NCBI GenBank assembly: GCA_010645155.1
Contig: CM021321.1
Span: 7,227,436-7,291,435 of the forward strand
DNA: 64,000 bases
Origin: Tigriopus japonicus
Taxonomy: Eukaryota > Arthropoda > Copepoda > Harpacticoida > Harpacticidae
Direction: 5' to 3'
Shown here: piece after piece, positions 35,340 through 46,649 of the stretch
Layout of the letters: every line of letters starts with the position of its first letter
Numbering within the stretch: the stretch's first letter is position 1
Program-made: the position numbers and the translations under genes
Notes under the pieces: generated by a model
The model's database searches: none
Told to the model about the DNA's origin: nothing
What the model saw: the letters and a program-made list of their open reading frames with translations, nothing else

Positions 35340-37024
35340 AAAAAAAACATTCTCTTGGCTATTTCTTCACAAATAACTTCATAAGAGTGACCTTTGCCAC
35401 AGGAGGCGTCCAAAATGGAAGCTGTATCAAATGAGCTTCCAATGATCAAACAAAAAGCTTTTGGCAAATACCTCTCTTGGGTGTTGGCATTCTAAAAGAA
35501 ACTTCTTGCTTTCCTGGTTTGCCATGATTTGCGATAATATACCCAAGGTATGAATACAAGTCAGGTAGACTAAATCGGTTGGTTTGGATAACTCTCCACA
35601 ACTGATTTGCTCCAAAAAGCTCTTTCAAGGGCCATTGGAAGTTGAGGCTTTTTCATCTTCAAGGTAAAAAACTATTAAGGCTTTGCCCGGTGACACCAAG
35701 TTTGGGCATTGGGTACACTTCACTCGACGATCGCACAAGATAACCAGCAATGTAGAAACCAATACTGCTGTCTTCAATGGACTCCAAATGAGTAACGGGA
35801 AGAAACTTGACCATCAATCGATATTTTATAGCAGCATCATAGATGGTTTCACCTTCGGACACTGATTTGGGGCCAGCATTTTTTTAATGCCACAAACGTG
35901 CATGTTGTCGAAGTCCACCAAGGATCAAACTTAGATTAGTTTATCCACTCCACGGCTTATCAGACTCTAGAATCTGTCGGTAAGAGGTAAAATGATTACC
36001 TCCCGAAAGTTGTCGGTACCAACCAAATCAGGCTGATTGAAATGATCAGATTGAAATTTCCCAAAAAGTGAATTTTTGATCTCATGCCTATGTTACATAT
36101 CTTTGGCATATTCTTGGAGAGTTTTGGTGGACAAAGTCATGGCAAGCATGGTGGGAGATGTGAGACCTTGTCGCTCTTTTCCTTGGTCTTCTAATTTCCA
36201 ATTCCAATCAGGGATACAAAAAGAAAATTTCGAAAGAAATTTCAAGTTATCATCCTAAACTGAATTAATTGGGGCACGGTATGGGTCACGTTTTTGTGTG
36301 TGAAGGACGGCATTTTTAGTGTTCACCACTTTCCACCATTTATTTATCAATATCAGGAACTTCACTGTGTCTTTCCACGGTTTATCTGTATTGTTGATGT
36401 AAAATTCCACATGTTTGTGTTCCACCGTATTGAAAGTCTTGGACTATTCGGTTAAGGCTGCTTTTATCTTCATTTAAGTATTCTCCATAGCTCTTCAAGG
36501 CTGCCAAAATATTTGGTATTTCCCATAAGTATTCGATGCAATCTCGGGTTGTCACACTTGCAACAGAGGATTGGGAGAAGATCACGTTTTGGACTTGCAT
36601 TTTAAAGGTGCCATCTTGAAATATGTGTTAAATGAAACAAGATATTGATCTGGCCAGTTCCTCTTTCCTCAATGTTTAGAAAAAGGAAACAATTTGGCTT
36701 TTTGACAACTGAGATGCCTTCTGGCAAGCCAAGGGTGTGTTGCTTGAACTTGATATCCTCAAGGCACTTTAAGCGTTCATCCTCAAGAAACGCCTCATGC
36801 TAAGCCTTCTCCTCCTTTTGAATTTGAAGGGCTTGTCAGGCTCCTGAAGTAGCAAGCCTCTGTCTGGTTTCGTGATGGCTTTGGCGTGGTCGAAAGATGT
36901 CTTGAAACTCGCTGAATGGGTCACTTGGAACCTTGTCCATGGAGATCTGCAGATCTGGAGGTGGGTCTCCGTACCTTGACCAGTAGCCAGACCTGCAACC
37001 AGGTGCAGCACAAGTGTTCACCAT
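35340..37024 (-). pseudogene. Decayed THAP-domain (P-element-type) transposase
   Basis: Minus-strand peptide blocks run in order through several frameshifts and stops. The N-terminus MVNTCAAPGCRSGY fits the start of a THAP zinc finger. There is a middle block with NNTDKPWKDTVKFLILINKW, then VVNTKNAVLHTQKRDPYRAP. A later block has AAIKYRLMVKFLPVTHLESI and FYIAGYLVR, and a final block has DASCGKGHSYE. Order and content resemble THAP9/P-element transposases; assignment is from memory of the family, without a search. The C-terminal end runs into the gap and LINE copy A. Confidence 0.6.
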
Positions 37025-37168
37025 CTTCCAATTATTCGACGTGAGAAATTCTACGTTTCCAAAACACAAATCACCTAATTTCTATTTAAGTAGACTGCAC
37101 TCCCGCTGTCTCTCAATTGTCGTTTCCCAGCGTGACTGAGTCTCCAGAGTCTGAAGATCTCCTTGGCT

Positions 37169-37875
37169 TAGTGATGTGACTTGGGCAAGTAATGAGTCAT
37201 CACAAACACCCAAGAACAAGTTGTTGACAAGCATTACTTGGGCAATACACCAATACACTTCCCAAGCTCAAGGAACATCGGAAGATGCAGTTGCCGGCAG
37301 TTGCTCTTTGAAGAGTTAAGATACTTGCAGTGTGACTTAGAAGAAAAAATGTCAAGTTGCATTTTCGATGATCTTTTGACCTTAATAATTTAGCAATAAA
37401 TAGTGGAAGTGATACAAAAAAATATTTCAATTTGGATAGCATTTGCAAAACCATGGTTTTTTTTGTTTCGGTTCTAGGCCACACATGAATGCACTTTTGA
37501 GGCTAATCAAGACCGAGATTTAGAAGTCACACTTCCAGAACAATCTCGTTTACTCAGAGTTGCCGGCATGAAAAAGTAAAATGCCAAATCTTTTTTTAGT
37601 ATTCTCGAAATATTTTGCATTTCCCCATGTGAGAGAATTGAAGTGTGTAATTTTCTTAAAAATACATCCTTTCAAAGGTATGGGCCCTATTTAACTGAAT
37701 CAGCCTGGTTTAGTGAAATTCGGATGGCAAGTTTATTCTTCGTTCATAGCAAATTTGGCAAACCTGGTAGCTGGGAAAAGTACTTATACAAGCACCCAAG
37801 CTATGCCAAGCTTCAGCAAGCCCAAGCATTGTGCCAATACAGCTTGCCCAATCTCTTGTTTGCCCCCCATCACTA
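37169..37875. mobile_element. 707-bp hAT-like non-autonomous element, copy 1
   Basis: The ends read TAGTGATG and CATCACTA. CCTTGGCT lies on both sides (37161-37168 and 37876-37883), a perfect 8-bp duplication. It has the same internal sequence as 61277-61996 in inverted orientation. It has split the gag-like frame of the retroelement remnant around it. No transposase is encoded; the open frames inside are incidental. Confidence 0.88.
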
Positions 37876-39039
37876 CCTTGGCTTGAGCCTCTGCAGGAAG
37901 GGACGAGACAAAAGTCAACAAAAGGCCGAAATCATTCATGTCGACTTCTTCTCGTTCGAAGACATCTCGCATGTTCCTCAAGGCCTTGAATGATTGTTTA
38001 ATGGCCTCCGCCCTTTCGGCAAGCATGTCCCTTGGAGCAATTCTACTAGCATGTAAGAACCCGCTAGGCTAATGGGGTCAGCAAACTTTTCGCGGAGATC
38101 ATTCATGGCGGCGGCATAAGAGTTGTTGGACTCGGAAGAGTAACTAGAAACAATGAGTAGTGCCGGGCCTGCCAAACAATATGTGGTGAACGTTTTGTTC
38201 ACCGACCTTATAAGTCAAGAGATGGAAATAGACTGAGTTTATTAGGGCGGAAACAGGCATATAAAGGAAGGACAGGAGAGAGCATACTACACGGGATCAG
38301 ATAACCGGATCTGTGGGCAGTGTCGCCACAAATCCTTTAAGTTTTGAAAGAGAATTCCTCATGAGGACAAGAGAGTTCCTCATGAGGACTTTCCGTTACG
38401 GACTCCTATAAGATTGGACGTAACAACCTTTCATAATCCAAGGTTGTCGCAAGATTGGCAAAATCAGCCATGATCTCAGAGTACAATGACCCAAGGGGTT
38501 CCACCCCAAGTTTGAACCATACTATTGTTGCTTCTTGAAATTTTGTTTCTATAAGTGGGATACGGTTGCTCTCGATCTCGTTGAGCATGCGTTTAGCTTG
38601 AAAGCATTCCATTCGGGCAGAAATGTCGTCGTACGTCTTGGATTGGAGCCGAGTTAAGATTTGGTGGAACTGGTCTAGGTTTTGGCGCATCACATTGAAC
38701 TCGATTTCTGCGAGCTTACCCACTAAGTGACGACGAGGGATCAGGTCGGCGGCGGTTTGAGGCTGGGCGGATATCAAGGCGTCTAACTGTTCAGGTGAGG
38801 CTCCTGCATTGTTTGACTGAATTGATTCTTTGATCATGGGTTCGAGAATTTCCAGCTCAGCTCGAATGCCAGCCACCTACCTCCTTGGTGACGTGACTGG
38901 CGGCAACGGCGTAGATTTTGTTGACGAAGTCTTCCCGCTCTCTGTGATTGTCTGCTCGGATTTGATCGGCCGCATTGATTTGGGGCATGCGCAAATCACC
39001 ACCGGTCGACTCTGTGGTAGACTTGGGATCGGAAGCCAT
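37876..39039 (-). pseudogene. Decayed BEL/Pao-like retrotransposon gag
   Basis: The minus strand starts at an ATG (39039; MASDPKSTTES). After one frameshift it continues through a helical region (AELEILEPMIKES, EIEFNVMRQNLDQFHQIL, SARMECFQAKRMLNEIE) to a stop near 38406. After about 200 unrelated bases it resumes with CLAGPALLIVSSYSSESNNS, AAMNDLREKFADP and, after another frameshift, MNDFGLLLTFVSSLPAEAQA. The second part resembles the gag core of BEL/Pao elements (DUF1759-like). The hAT-like element at 37169-37875 cuts the end of this frame; about 100 further bases (to 37060) may continue it. The family call is tentative. Confidence 0.55.
38203..38430 (-). mobile_element. Possible solo LTR-like segment within the gag remnant
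   Basis: Between the two gag blocks the minus strand reads TGTTACGTCC at one side. Further on it has a TTTATATG motif, a CCTAATAAACTC poly(A)-like signal and an end near GGTCGGTGAACA. TG..CA borders and an internal AATAAA suit an LTR of about 220 bp, but no target duplication is visible and no second LTR was found. Confidence 0.35.
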
Positions 39040-39239
39040 TTTTCGAGGGTTGAGTGTCTGGAAAAATATCCAACAAGTCCCAATGTACTGTTTTGTTTTC
39101 TTCTCCTTTTTTTCTTTTTTTTCGACGGCTCTAAGCTTTGGCCATATGCAGCTTGCGCCGTTTGCTTTCTCTCAAGGATAGAACTTGACAGTAACACCCG
39201 AGTTTGCACGTACCGGTTTGGGCCCGCTTGCGGGTGATC

Positions 39240-40584
39240 CCTCTGCTCCAGAAACCTCTCACCACAGGACGCGAACTTCAGCTGACGCTTAGCCTAAGAA
39301 GGCCCTTAAAACGGTGCAGCTCTGCAGTGAATTTGAACAAAATTGCCAAAAGACGATAGAAAAAGGTGTTTGATAGCAAACATCACTCCAGAACAAAGTT
39401 GCATCATGAGATAGCGCTCCTTTTCCTGCCATTAATTTCTATACTGATGTTTTCTGTTCTCAGGAATTAGTTGAAACTGAGCTGCTGCAGATCAATACCT
39501 CGCACAAAACTGAGAATGGATCTCAATGAAACACATGTATAACTTGAATATAATAATACCAACTTCAGACAACAGGTTCAATTATACATGGATGAAGTTT
39601 CATGATAAATTGAGCGTGTTTTTGGATATCTGTGGCCCTGTTATTAACAACGAAACTTACACCCAAAGCATCCACACTATTTCGCATAAAAACATCATTT
39701 TTAATCAATTTTTATTTTCTGAAATGCTCGAAATCCATTAGATGCCAAATATTCACATTTTGACAGGCCAAACCGAGAGGAAGCACAAAACTGAACAAAT
39801 TAATCATCAACTTATAGTTGAGTTGTTGATGGTTCCCTCTGAATGATTATTCATGCAGAATGAATTAAAGAACAGATCACCTTCATGGAGCTCTATATTC
39901 TTCACTTTGATGGTGTTGTTAGGTTCTTATAATCTGAAACCATTGGTATTGCAGGATAAGTAGAATAGGGTTGATAGTGAGTGGTGAATGTGATTTACCC
40001 AAGAGTAGGTTGCATTTAATTATCTCTAAGAGACAGATACACATACCAGAATGATGTCTAGACAATTCATCCACTGATTTAGTATAAAATATTGAATATG
40101 GAGTCCATAACACTTCCCTATCGTTCACTCCATAGGGCCCCATTGGGCTCTCAAAAACAACAACAAACAGCTGTCTTCGCATCCTCTTCTGTAAGTATAT
40201 CCATCAGGGTTGCCAACTGGCAATTTCTATCGCCAGATTTCACGAACCTGGCGATTTTGAAACGTGTCTGGCGATAGAAAAATTAATCTGGCGAAATCAG
40301 CTGATCTGGCGATAAATCTGGCGATTTTGATATCACTGGATAATTCTAGTCAAAGCTCTGTCATTTCTAGTCAAATCTGTGATAACTATGTAAATCTTCT
40401 GTGATATTTTTATGATTATTTTAATTCTCAAATTTTTAATTATTCTTCCCCCCCCCCGTGAGGGAGATGTAGTATCCTGCTCCCGAGTATGCCCCTCCCG
40501 ACTTTGCATCTATTCCCCCTATAAATATCTATGTCTCCAAGACAATAAACATCTTGTCAATCACCAACAATCGGTCATGCTACA
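39240..40584. other. Intergenic stretch with a CTGGCGAT repeat copy
   Basis: No gene recognised. 40205-40332 is a repeat copy (listed separately), and a run of C lies near 40450. The rest is AT-rich. Confidence 0.5.
40205..40332 (+). repeat. Dispersed repeat with CTGGCGAT motifs, copy b
   Basis: It starts CAGGGTTGCCAACTGG and follows 31491-31615 closely in the same orientation, with extra CTGGCGAT units at its end. Confidence 0.75.
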
Positions 40585-41350
40585 CCTTGTGACCTTTTTT
40601 ACTGTGACCCTTTAAACTTGTATCCTTCTTACTGTGACCCTTTTATCTTGTGACCTTTTAATTGTGACCCTTTTACTGTGACCATTTTACTGTGACTCTT
40701 ACGTTGTGACCTTTTCACTGTGACCCTTTTACCATGTGACCTCTTTACTGTGACCTTTTTACTGTGACTCTTTTGCCTTTTGACCTTTTTACGGTGACTC
40801 TTTTACCTTTTGACCTTTTTATTGCGATCCTTTTACCTTGTGACCTTTTTACTGCGATCCTTTTACCTTGTGACCTTTTTATTGTGACCTTTTTACCGCG
40901 TGATCTTTTACTGTGACCCTTTTACCTTGTGAACCTTTTACCCTTTTACCTTGTGACCTTTTTATTGTGACCCATTACACTTGTATCCTTCTTACTGTGA
41001 CCCTTTTATCTTTTGACCTTTTTACGGTGACTCTTTAACCTTTTGACCACTTTACTGCGACCCTTTTATATTTTGACCTTTTACTGTGACCCTTTTACCT
41101 TGTGACCTTTTTATTGTGACCTTTTTACCTTGTGATTTTTTTACTGTGACCCTTTCACCCTTTTACCTTGTGACATTTTTACTGTGACCCATTTAACTTG
41201 TATCCTTCTTACTGTGACCCTTTTATCTTGTGACCTTTTTACTGTGACCCTTTTACCTAGTGATCTTTTTACCGTGACCCTTTTACCTACTGACCTTTTT
41301 ACCGTGACCCTTTTACCCTGTGACCTTTTCACTGTGACCATTTTACCGTG
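40585..41350 (+). repeat. Minisatellite of GTGACC/CTTTTTAC units
   Basis: About 765 bp are made almost wholly of variants of TTACTGTGACCCTTTTACC and TTGTGACCTTTT, alternating with a period of roughly 15 per half-unit (about 30 per full unit), with much unit-to-unit variation. One frame through it encodes a VTVKRS-type repeat, which is a by-product. It lies 300 bases past the 3' end of SAMHD1-like gene 2. Confidence 0.92.
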
Positions 41351-41666
41351 CCCCCAATTAAGAACTCTTTCATTTGCTTGGATCTAACGCTTCTGGCTGT
41401 GAGTTGATTTCAACTCGAGGTGTCGAGGCTAAAAATGCAGCTATCAATCATCCCTAGACAAGTATAATAAAATACCATACGCAAAAGAAGATTCTTTCAA
41501 TCATATCGATTTATCTTATGTTCATTTCGTTATGTTCATATCATGTTCAATGGAAAGCCGGTTATTCGAATCACAAAATAAGATTGGTATCAAAATGATC
41601 AAAGAAGTGTAAATTGGGTGATCATTGTATCCATGCATCAATCACAGAGGTGCAGATTCTTGATTT

Positions 41667-44600
41667 TCATATTTTACTTAGAAGTTTTCCAACCAATCTC
41701 AAGATGATATCACGTTCCTCTCCGTCCTTGCAGAAAATGAAGAAGCTCTCTCTTTTCCAAGAGTTGAGACGTGGTGAATCGAAACACTTCATCATTCCCT
41801 GTTCACTTTTGTCCTTGTTGTAGAAAAAACCCTGAAAATAAAACAACGTAAAATTTTAGAGGTACAGTATTTTTTAAGTACTGTTTCTCCTTTCTACATG
41901 TGTGAGACTGACAATAAAATAACTAGTTGTGACCAGAAACATGAAAAATTGAGCTAAAAAGCCATTCTGGTCATCACTCAAGGTAGCGTTCTTTTAAGTG
42001 TTCTTTCCCGCTTATGATCCTTTTTTTATTATCAGGGCGTTTCATCAGAAAGTGCTAAAATTAAAGAAGAACGAAACAAGGGATTTAAAATTAGTTCTGC
42101 CATCCTTAATGGTGCTCTTTTCTACGCTTTTCTGATCAATTCGTTGCTTTCTTACATTGGAATAATTTTTAACCTTTGCGTAAAGCCTACCTTGATTCGT
42201 GTCATATCTGGAGAAAAACACTACCACGATCCTGAGCTCACCTTTATTTTTTTATCATTCGGGACTGGTAATTTCTTAATAACCACAATTTGGTTCCGAA
42301 GAATATTCGTTTCTTCATCCGACTCATTTTTCTTGAATTCAAGGAGCATGTTTTTCACATCATTCTCCGACTTGTTCGCCAGTATGGGATAATCCGTGGA
42401 GCTCAGCTCACACACGTCCAAGTAGAATTGACGTTGATCAAGGCGGCCAAGGATTTCTTGAGCCTCTTTGAACTTCGGATTGGCATCTTCCATGATCTTG
42501 AAGTAGATGTAATCGTCCGTCAATTTACTAAAAGCCACCATGTCCTTCTCTTTGCAAGCCTCAACTATATTACGGAGTTTCCCGTCCTTCCCATTGACCT
42601 TCACTTCATCTTTCACAATGAGCCACGCGTCTTTCTGTAATCATAAAACGAGTATTTTGACGTAAAACAAACTTTAAAAACTATGGATTACGAAACGTAC
42701 CAACATCCTATCCGCGACCTCTGAAATTCGATGTTGGTATCCAAAAGAATGGAGTTGAGTCCGATCGCACCACATATGCACAAGATTCTCGGCTTCTTTA
42801 TCTCGAAGACAGATTCGCCTCCGAACTCTCAACTCTCCTTTTCCATTTTCATAATGCACTTCGCACACTTGGGAGTACGAAATGAAGCGTTGGTAATTGA
42901 ACACGTGGCCGATGTTAAAATACTGATCATCTCGGAGAATATAATCCCATTTGTCGACATCGATGCCTATGAGGTGCAAGAAATCTTTATAAGCAACCTT
43001 CAATTTATTGCAGCAGTCCTTGAGGGGGAAAAGCGCCAATATTTTTCAAAAAAGGGCAATTTACAAGGTAGAGTGACTAAATTTTCGCGCAAACTAAACT
43101 CCGAACAGTGCGAGGTTGCCACGAAAGTGCAAGCAAGAGAAAGGGACTCTGCATCCACGGGGGGTTGACTTGGCATCAGTCCATCTCATGGAGAAATACT
43201 GTAGGAGTAGCTTGTAAACGTTAAGGCATATTGGCAAGCATGGTACAGCTAACAAAGTTTTGGAGGGAGGTAATCAGGTGTAAGGTGTGAACAGTGTTCC
43301 TTGTTTTGATTTAAAGCTGACTGCACATATATGCATTTGAACTTGACCTCGTCTCAATCATAATCAAGAAGAGTTTGATGAAACTAGTTTTTTGACAGCA
43401 GAGAACTTACCTTAGTTTTTGTAAGTTGCCTGTAAAGTTTTTCTCCTTGTTATGATACTGTCGCTCAATTAGGTGTTGTAAAGTCAATCCACCTATACCT
43501 CACTGCTACTGGACTGCGATGACAGCTTCACATTTGATCATCCTTGCTCCCATTCACGAGAATGTGCTTTATTTTACACGAACAGATATAGATATATTAA
43601 ATAATTTGTATACCAATTTTCAGCACAATGGAACAATGGAGTTAAAAGTTATCAAGCTTTGAAATTCAGTCAAGTGTAGGCGGAAAATGAACTCGTTCTA
43701 CCTCGTGATGCAAGATTGGACAACTTTTGGCATTTGAAAAACTTGTTGTTTCAAGTGTCCAAGCAATAGCACCAAGTGAATATCATTCTGTAGTAGGATG
43801 TAGGGAGCGATGATCTTAATGTCATATTTGATTGTCAAAAAGTCCTTGAGCAAATTCATCGACTAAAATATTCTACATCCCCAGGTCCAGATGGCATATC
43901 CTCCAGTCTAATTCAAGGGCTGGGGAAAACTGCAGCCTATGCTCTCTCTCTCTCTTATCTTTTCTCGGTCAATGTCGTCTGGTGAGGTTCCCACTGATTG
44001 GCGATGTGCAAACATTCTCCCCCTTCTTAAAGGGGGTGATGCAAGACTTGCTTCCAATTACCGTTCGATATCCCTGACGAGTGTTTGTTGGAAGCGCATG
44101 GAGAGAATAATCAGAGATCAGCTTTGGGATTACACCTCAGAGGGTGGACGGATTGCGAGCAATCAACATGGTTTGTCTCCCGGGAAGTCATGTACGAGCA
44201 ACCTCATGGAGATCAATGAATTCGTCTCTCCAGCCAATGATAATGGTAAGGATGTCCATGCTATTGGATCTTTTGAAAGCCTTCAACAGGGTTAAACATG
44301 ATGTGTTGCTCGACAAGCTTTTCTAGATGGGAATTTGAGGGAAGACGGGGAGATGGATTCATCACTGGTTACTGAGGAGAGCTCAACGCGTTACTTTGGA
44401 TGGGACGTCTTCGGATTGGAGTCCCGTGTCTACGGGAATTCTCCAGGTAGTGTGCTCGGTCCCCTACTATTTTCTATCTACATGGATGACCTCATCGTAC
44501 AAAGCCCGGTATGCTCGCTCAAATTTGCCGGTGATTCCAAGATATTTTCGACAGTGAACTCGGTACACGATGAAACCAAAGTACAAGGTGCTCTTGACCA

Positions 44601-46649
44601 AGTTCACGAGTGGTCAATCAATAACCAAATGGTTTTCAATGCCACACCAAATTTTGAATTTTCGATATCATTGAAAGCATCACCAGGGTTGTCGTACAGC
44701 ATGTCCCATTTGGTATCAACCTAGAACTTCCCTCTTCGCATGCTTCCAGTCATGCTCCTCGTCGATCAAACCTTGGAGACCCCCTAACCTAACCTAACCT
44801 TACGTTAAGGTCAAATAGTGAGAAGGCTTACTTGAAGTTGACTTGAAGTCAATGCTACTAGCACACCTTGGCGCACGCTTAACATACCACTTATTGTGCC
44901 ATTTTTCGCGTTTGTAAAAATATTATCAATTTGAGTTGAAGAATGTCGGGCGATTCTGATCGGTTGGCAAATCATTGATGATAATGTGAATAACATGAAA
45001 TATATGGGTTTAAAGCTTTGGAAGTAGAGACATGAAACGTGCGTTGAAGAAATAATTAATTACCTGTCTCCTTATTTGCCACAATTTCGTAGAGGAAGGA
45101 TTTGGATTCATCTCTGCCACGATAAGGCCAACCATCGTCAAGAGAAGCATTGTGATCCGGAAGACCAGTTTTCTCGCAGATTGGACCGGCAATCATCTCC
45201 TTCACAAAAAGAATATCATTTTCATTCAGTCCAGCTAATTTTTCCAATTTCGGCCGAAGTGCATTTTCTTGGAGCAAAAATTCGAACATCGCGATCGACA
45301 GATCCTCATGATGGAAATCTTGTTCGCCGGCTTCTTTGATGAAATCCTCCCAAAGATGCGAAAACGGGCCATGTCCTGGAAAAAGCTCTCATCTCAGAAA
45401 CCAACAAAAATGACTGCTGTCTTTAAACCAATACATACCAAGGTCGTGGCATATGCCCGCCATCATGACGCAAAGAATATCCTTTTCATCCACCCAATCC
45501 GGATGACGTCTTCGGAGTTCTTCGGCGAATTTTCGGGCCAGATGTCCAACACCAATGGAATGTTGAAAACGGTTGTGCGTGGCATTTGGAAAAACCAGAT
45601 CACACGTCCCAGTTTGCTTGATGTATCGCAAACGCTGGAATTGAGCAGTGTCCACGATGGCTAGAATCGCAGGAGGAAGCTGAATTGGCCCGTGGATACT
45701 GAAAGTGAAGAATACAATATACTTTAGATATTCCATAAGATAGTCCTTAGATAAGACCATACAAAAATCAAACAGCCAAATATCAATGAATAACTTTAGG
45801 TTGGGACTGTAAAAGGACTGTGACAATTAACCGTGTGCCGGATAAACTAAAGTGCCTAAAATATTGATGGAGGGACCCAAAGTGGAGCAAGGGGAGCTGA
45901 CTCATGGCATAAATCGTACCTGAAACTCCTTATCAATCTTCAGGCATAGCTTTTAACACAAATTTACTGGGAATTGACAATATTTGAGGAACTTAAATTT
46001 GCCAACAAATGAGGTTTGATTGTTGGTATGTGCATCCATGCATATCATGGAATCTGTAAGTTGTTGTTGAATATGGTTACTTAATTACTCACGTACTTTT
46101 TATTCTAGTACACCCCTTAAGCAGCTATTGTAAAGGGATTGTTTTAAAAAACAAGGCCTATGCGTTTGAGCGAAACAGAATTGTTGGAAAATCAAGACTT
46201 CAAGGAAGGACGTTGAAGTAAATACTTACTCTGCAAAAATCTTCAACATAAATAATCTTTGCCATTGGTCTTAAAATGCAACATTTTTGGAAAACCTGGC
46301 CGTTGAAAATACTGTTACGTATTTGGTAAGCTGGGACTGTCAACCCCGTCTGGTCCCTAACGTGAGACGGTGATCGCTAAATGTTGTTTAATGGAGTATT
46401 TGGAATTATTAATTTTTGCTCCTTCCTGACGTTTTCTGTCACTTGTGCTACTTTTGTTTGCATGAATTACTGCCATTTTATTGCGCCAGTTTCTGTCAGG
46501 TGGCAGAAAATGGCTTTTGTTTGTTTGCAATCCCTGCACATACTAGGAGTAAGTGAGTAACAAGACCATGAGCTGTCATGGAACAAACATGAATTTTCAT
46601 GCACTCACCAATCATTGAAGACCTTCTCATTGATAAAGATGGATTTCAT
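41667..46649 (-). CDS. SAMHD1: SAMHD1-like HD-domain dNTP triphosphohydrolase, gene 2
   Basis: Exons are 46649-46609, 45698-45439, 45375-45064, 42966-42701, 42634-42242 and 41831-41667 (41+260+312+266+393+165 = 1437 nt, 478 aa). Intron positions and phases equal those of the paralog at 24157-29300, and exons 2, 3 and 6 have identical lengths. HD-site residues are kept: H60 (THNRFQH), H98-D99 (ICHDLGHGPFSH) and D209 (GIDVDKWDY). The N-terminus is only 13 residues before the HD region (MKSIFINEKVFND), with an in-frame stop five codons upstream of the ATG, so the Ser-rich, NLS-bearing extension of gene 1 is absent. Exon 4 has four extra codons. Intron 3 (45063-42967) carries a LINE fragment. Nothing in the reading frame suggests a pseudogene. 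Expression and an alternative upstream first exon cannot be judged here. Confidence 0.92.
43255..43500 (+). repeat. Dispersed repeat, direct partner of 52745-52995
   Basis: Shared blocks in the same order include GTGTGAACA, TTTTCCTTGTTTTGATTT-like, TGAAACTAGTTTTT, AAGTTGC and TTGTAAAGTCAATCCAC. It lies inside intron 3 of SAMHD1-like gene 2. Non-coding, with no termini identified. Confidence 0.6.
43830..44720 (+). pseudogene. LINE fragment of a second family, in intron 3 of SAMHD1-like gene 2
   Basis: Broken RT pieces in order: STSPGPDGISSSLIQG, PTDWRCANILPLLKGGDA, SNYRSISLTSV, QHGLSPGKSC, a frameshifted KHDVLLDKL, then GSVLGPLLFSIYMDDL. Several shifts and stops. It differs clearly from copies A-C (DW.CANILPLLKGG instead of HVVPIFKGG), so it is another non-LTR family. 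It lies antisense to the host gene. Confidence 0.8.
44786..44802 (+). repeat. Short CCTAA run
   Basis: Three perfect CCTAA units and a partial fourth, the complement of the arthropod telomere unit TTAGG. Too short to be more than coincidence or a small scar at the end of the LINE fragment. Confidence 0.5.
45699..46608 (-). other. Intron 1 of SAMHD1-like gene 2
   Basis: 0.9-kb AT-rich intron. No gene or element with readable ends. Confidence 0.6.

Noticed and set aside
41141..41387. Open frames on both strands with periodic VTVKRS or LFTVTLLP repeats
   Set aside because: They are translations of the GTGACC minisatellite; the periodicity comes from the DNA repeat and there is no start or splice context.
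44786..44802. Interstitial telomere repeat
   Set aside because: Only three units of CCTAA; too short to support a telomere origin.
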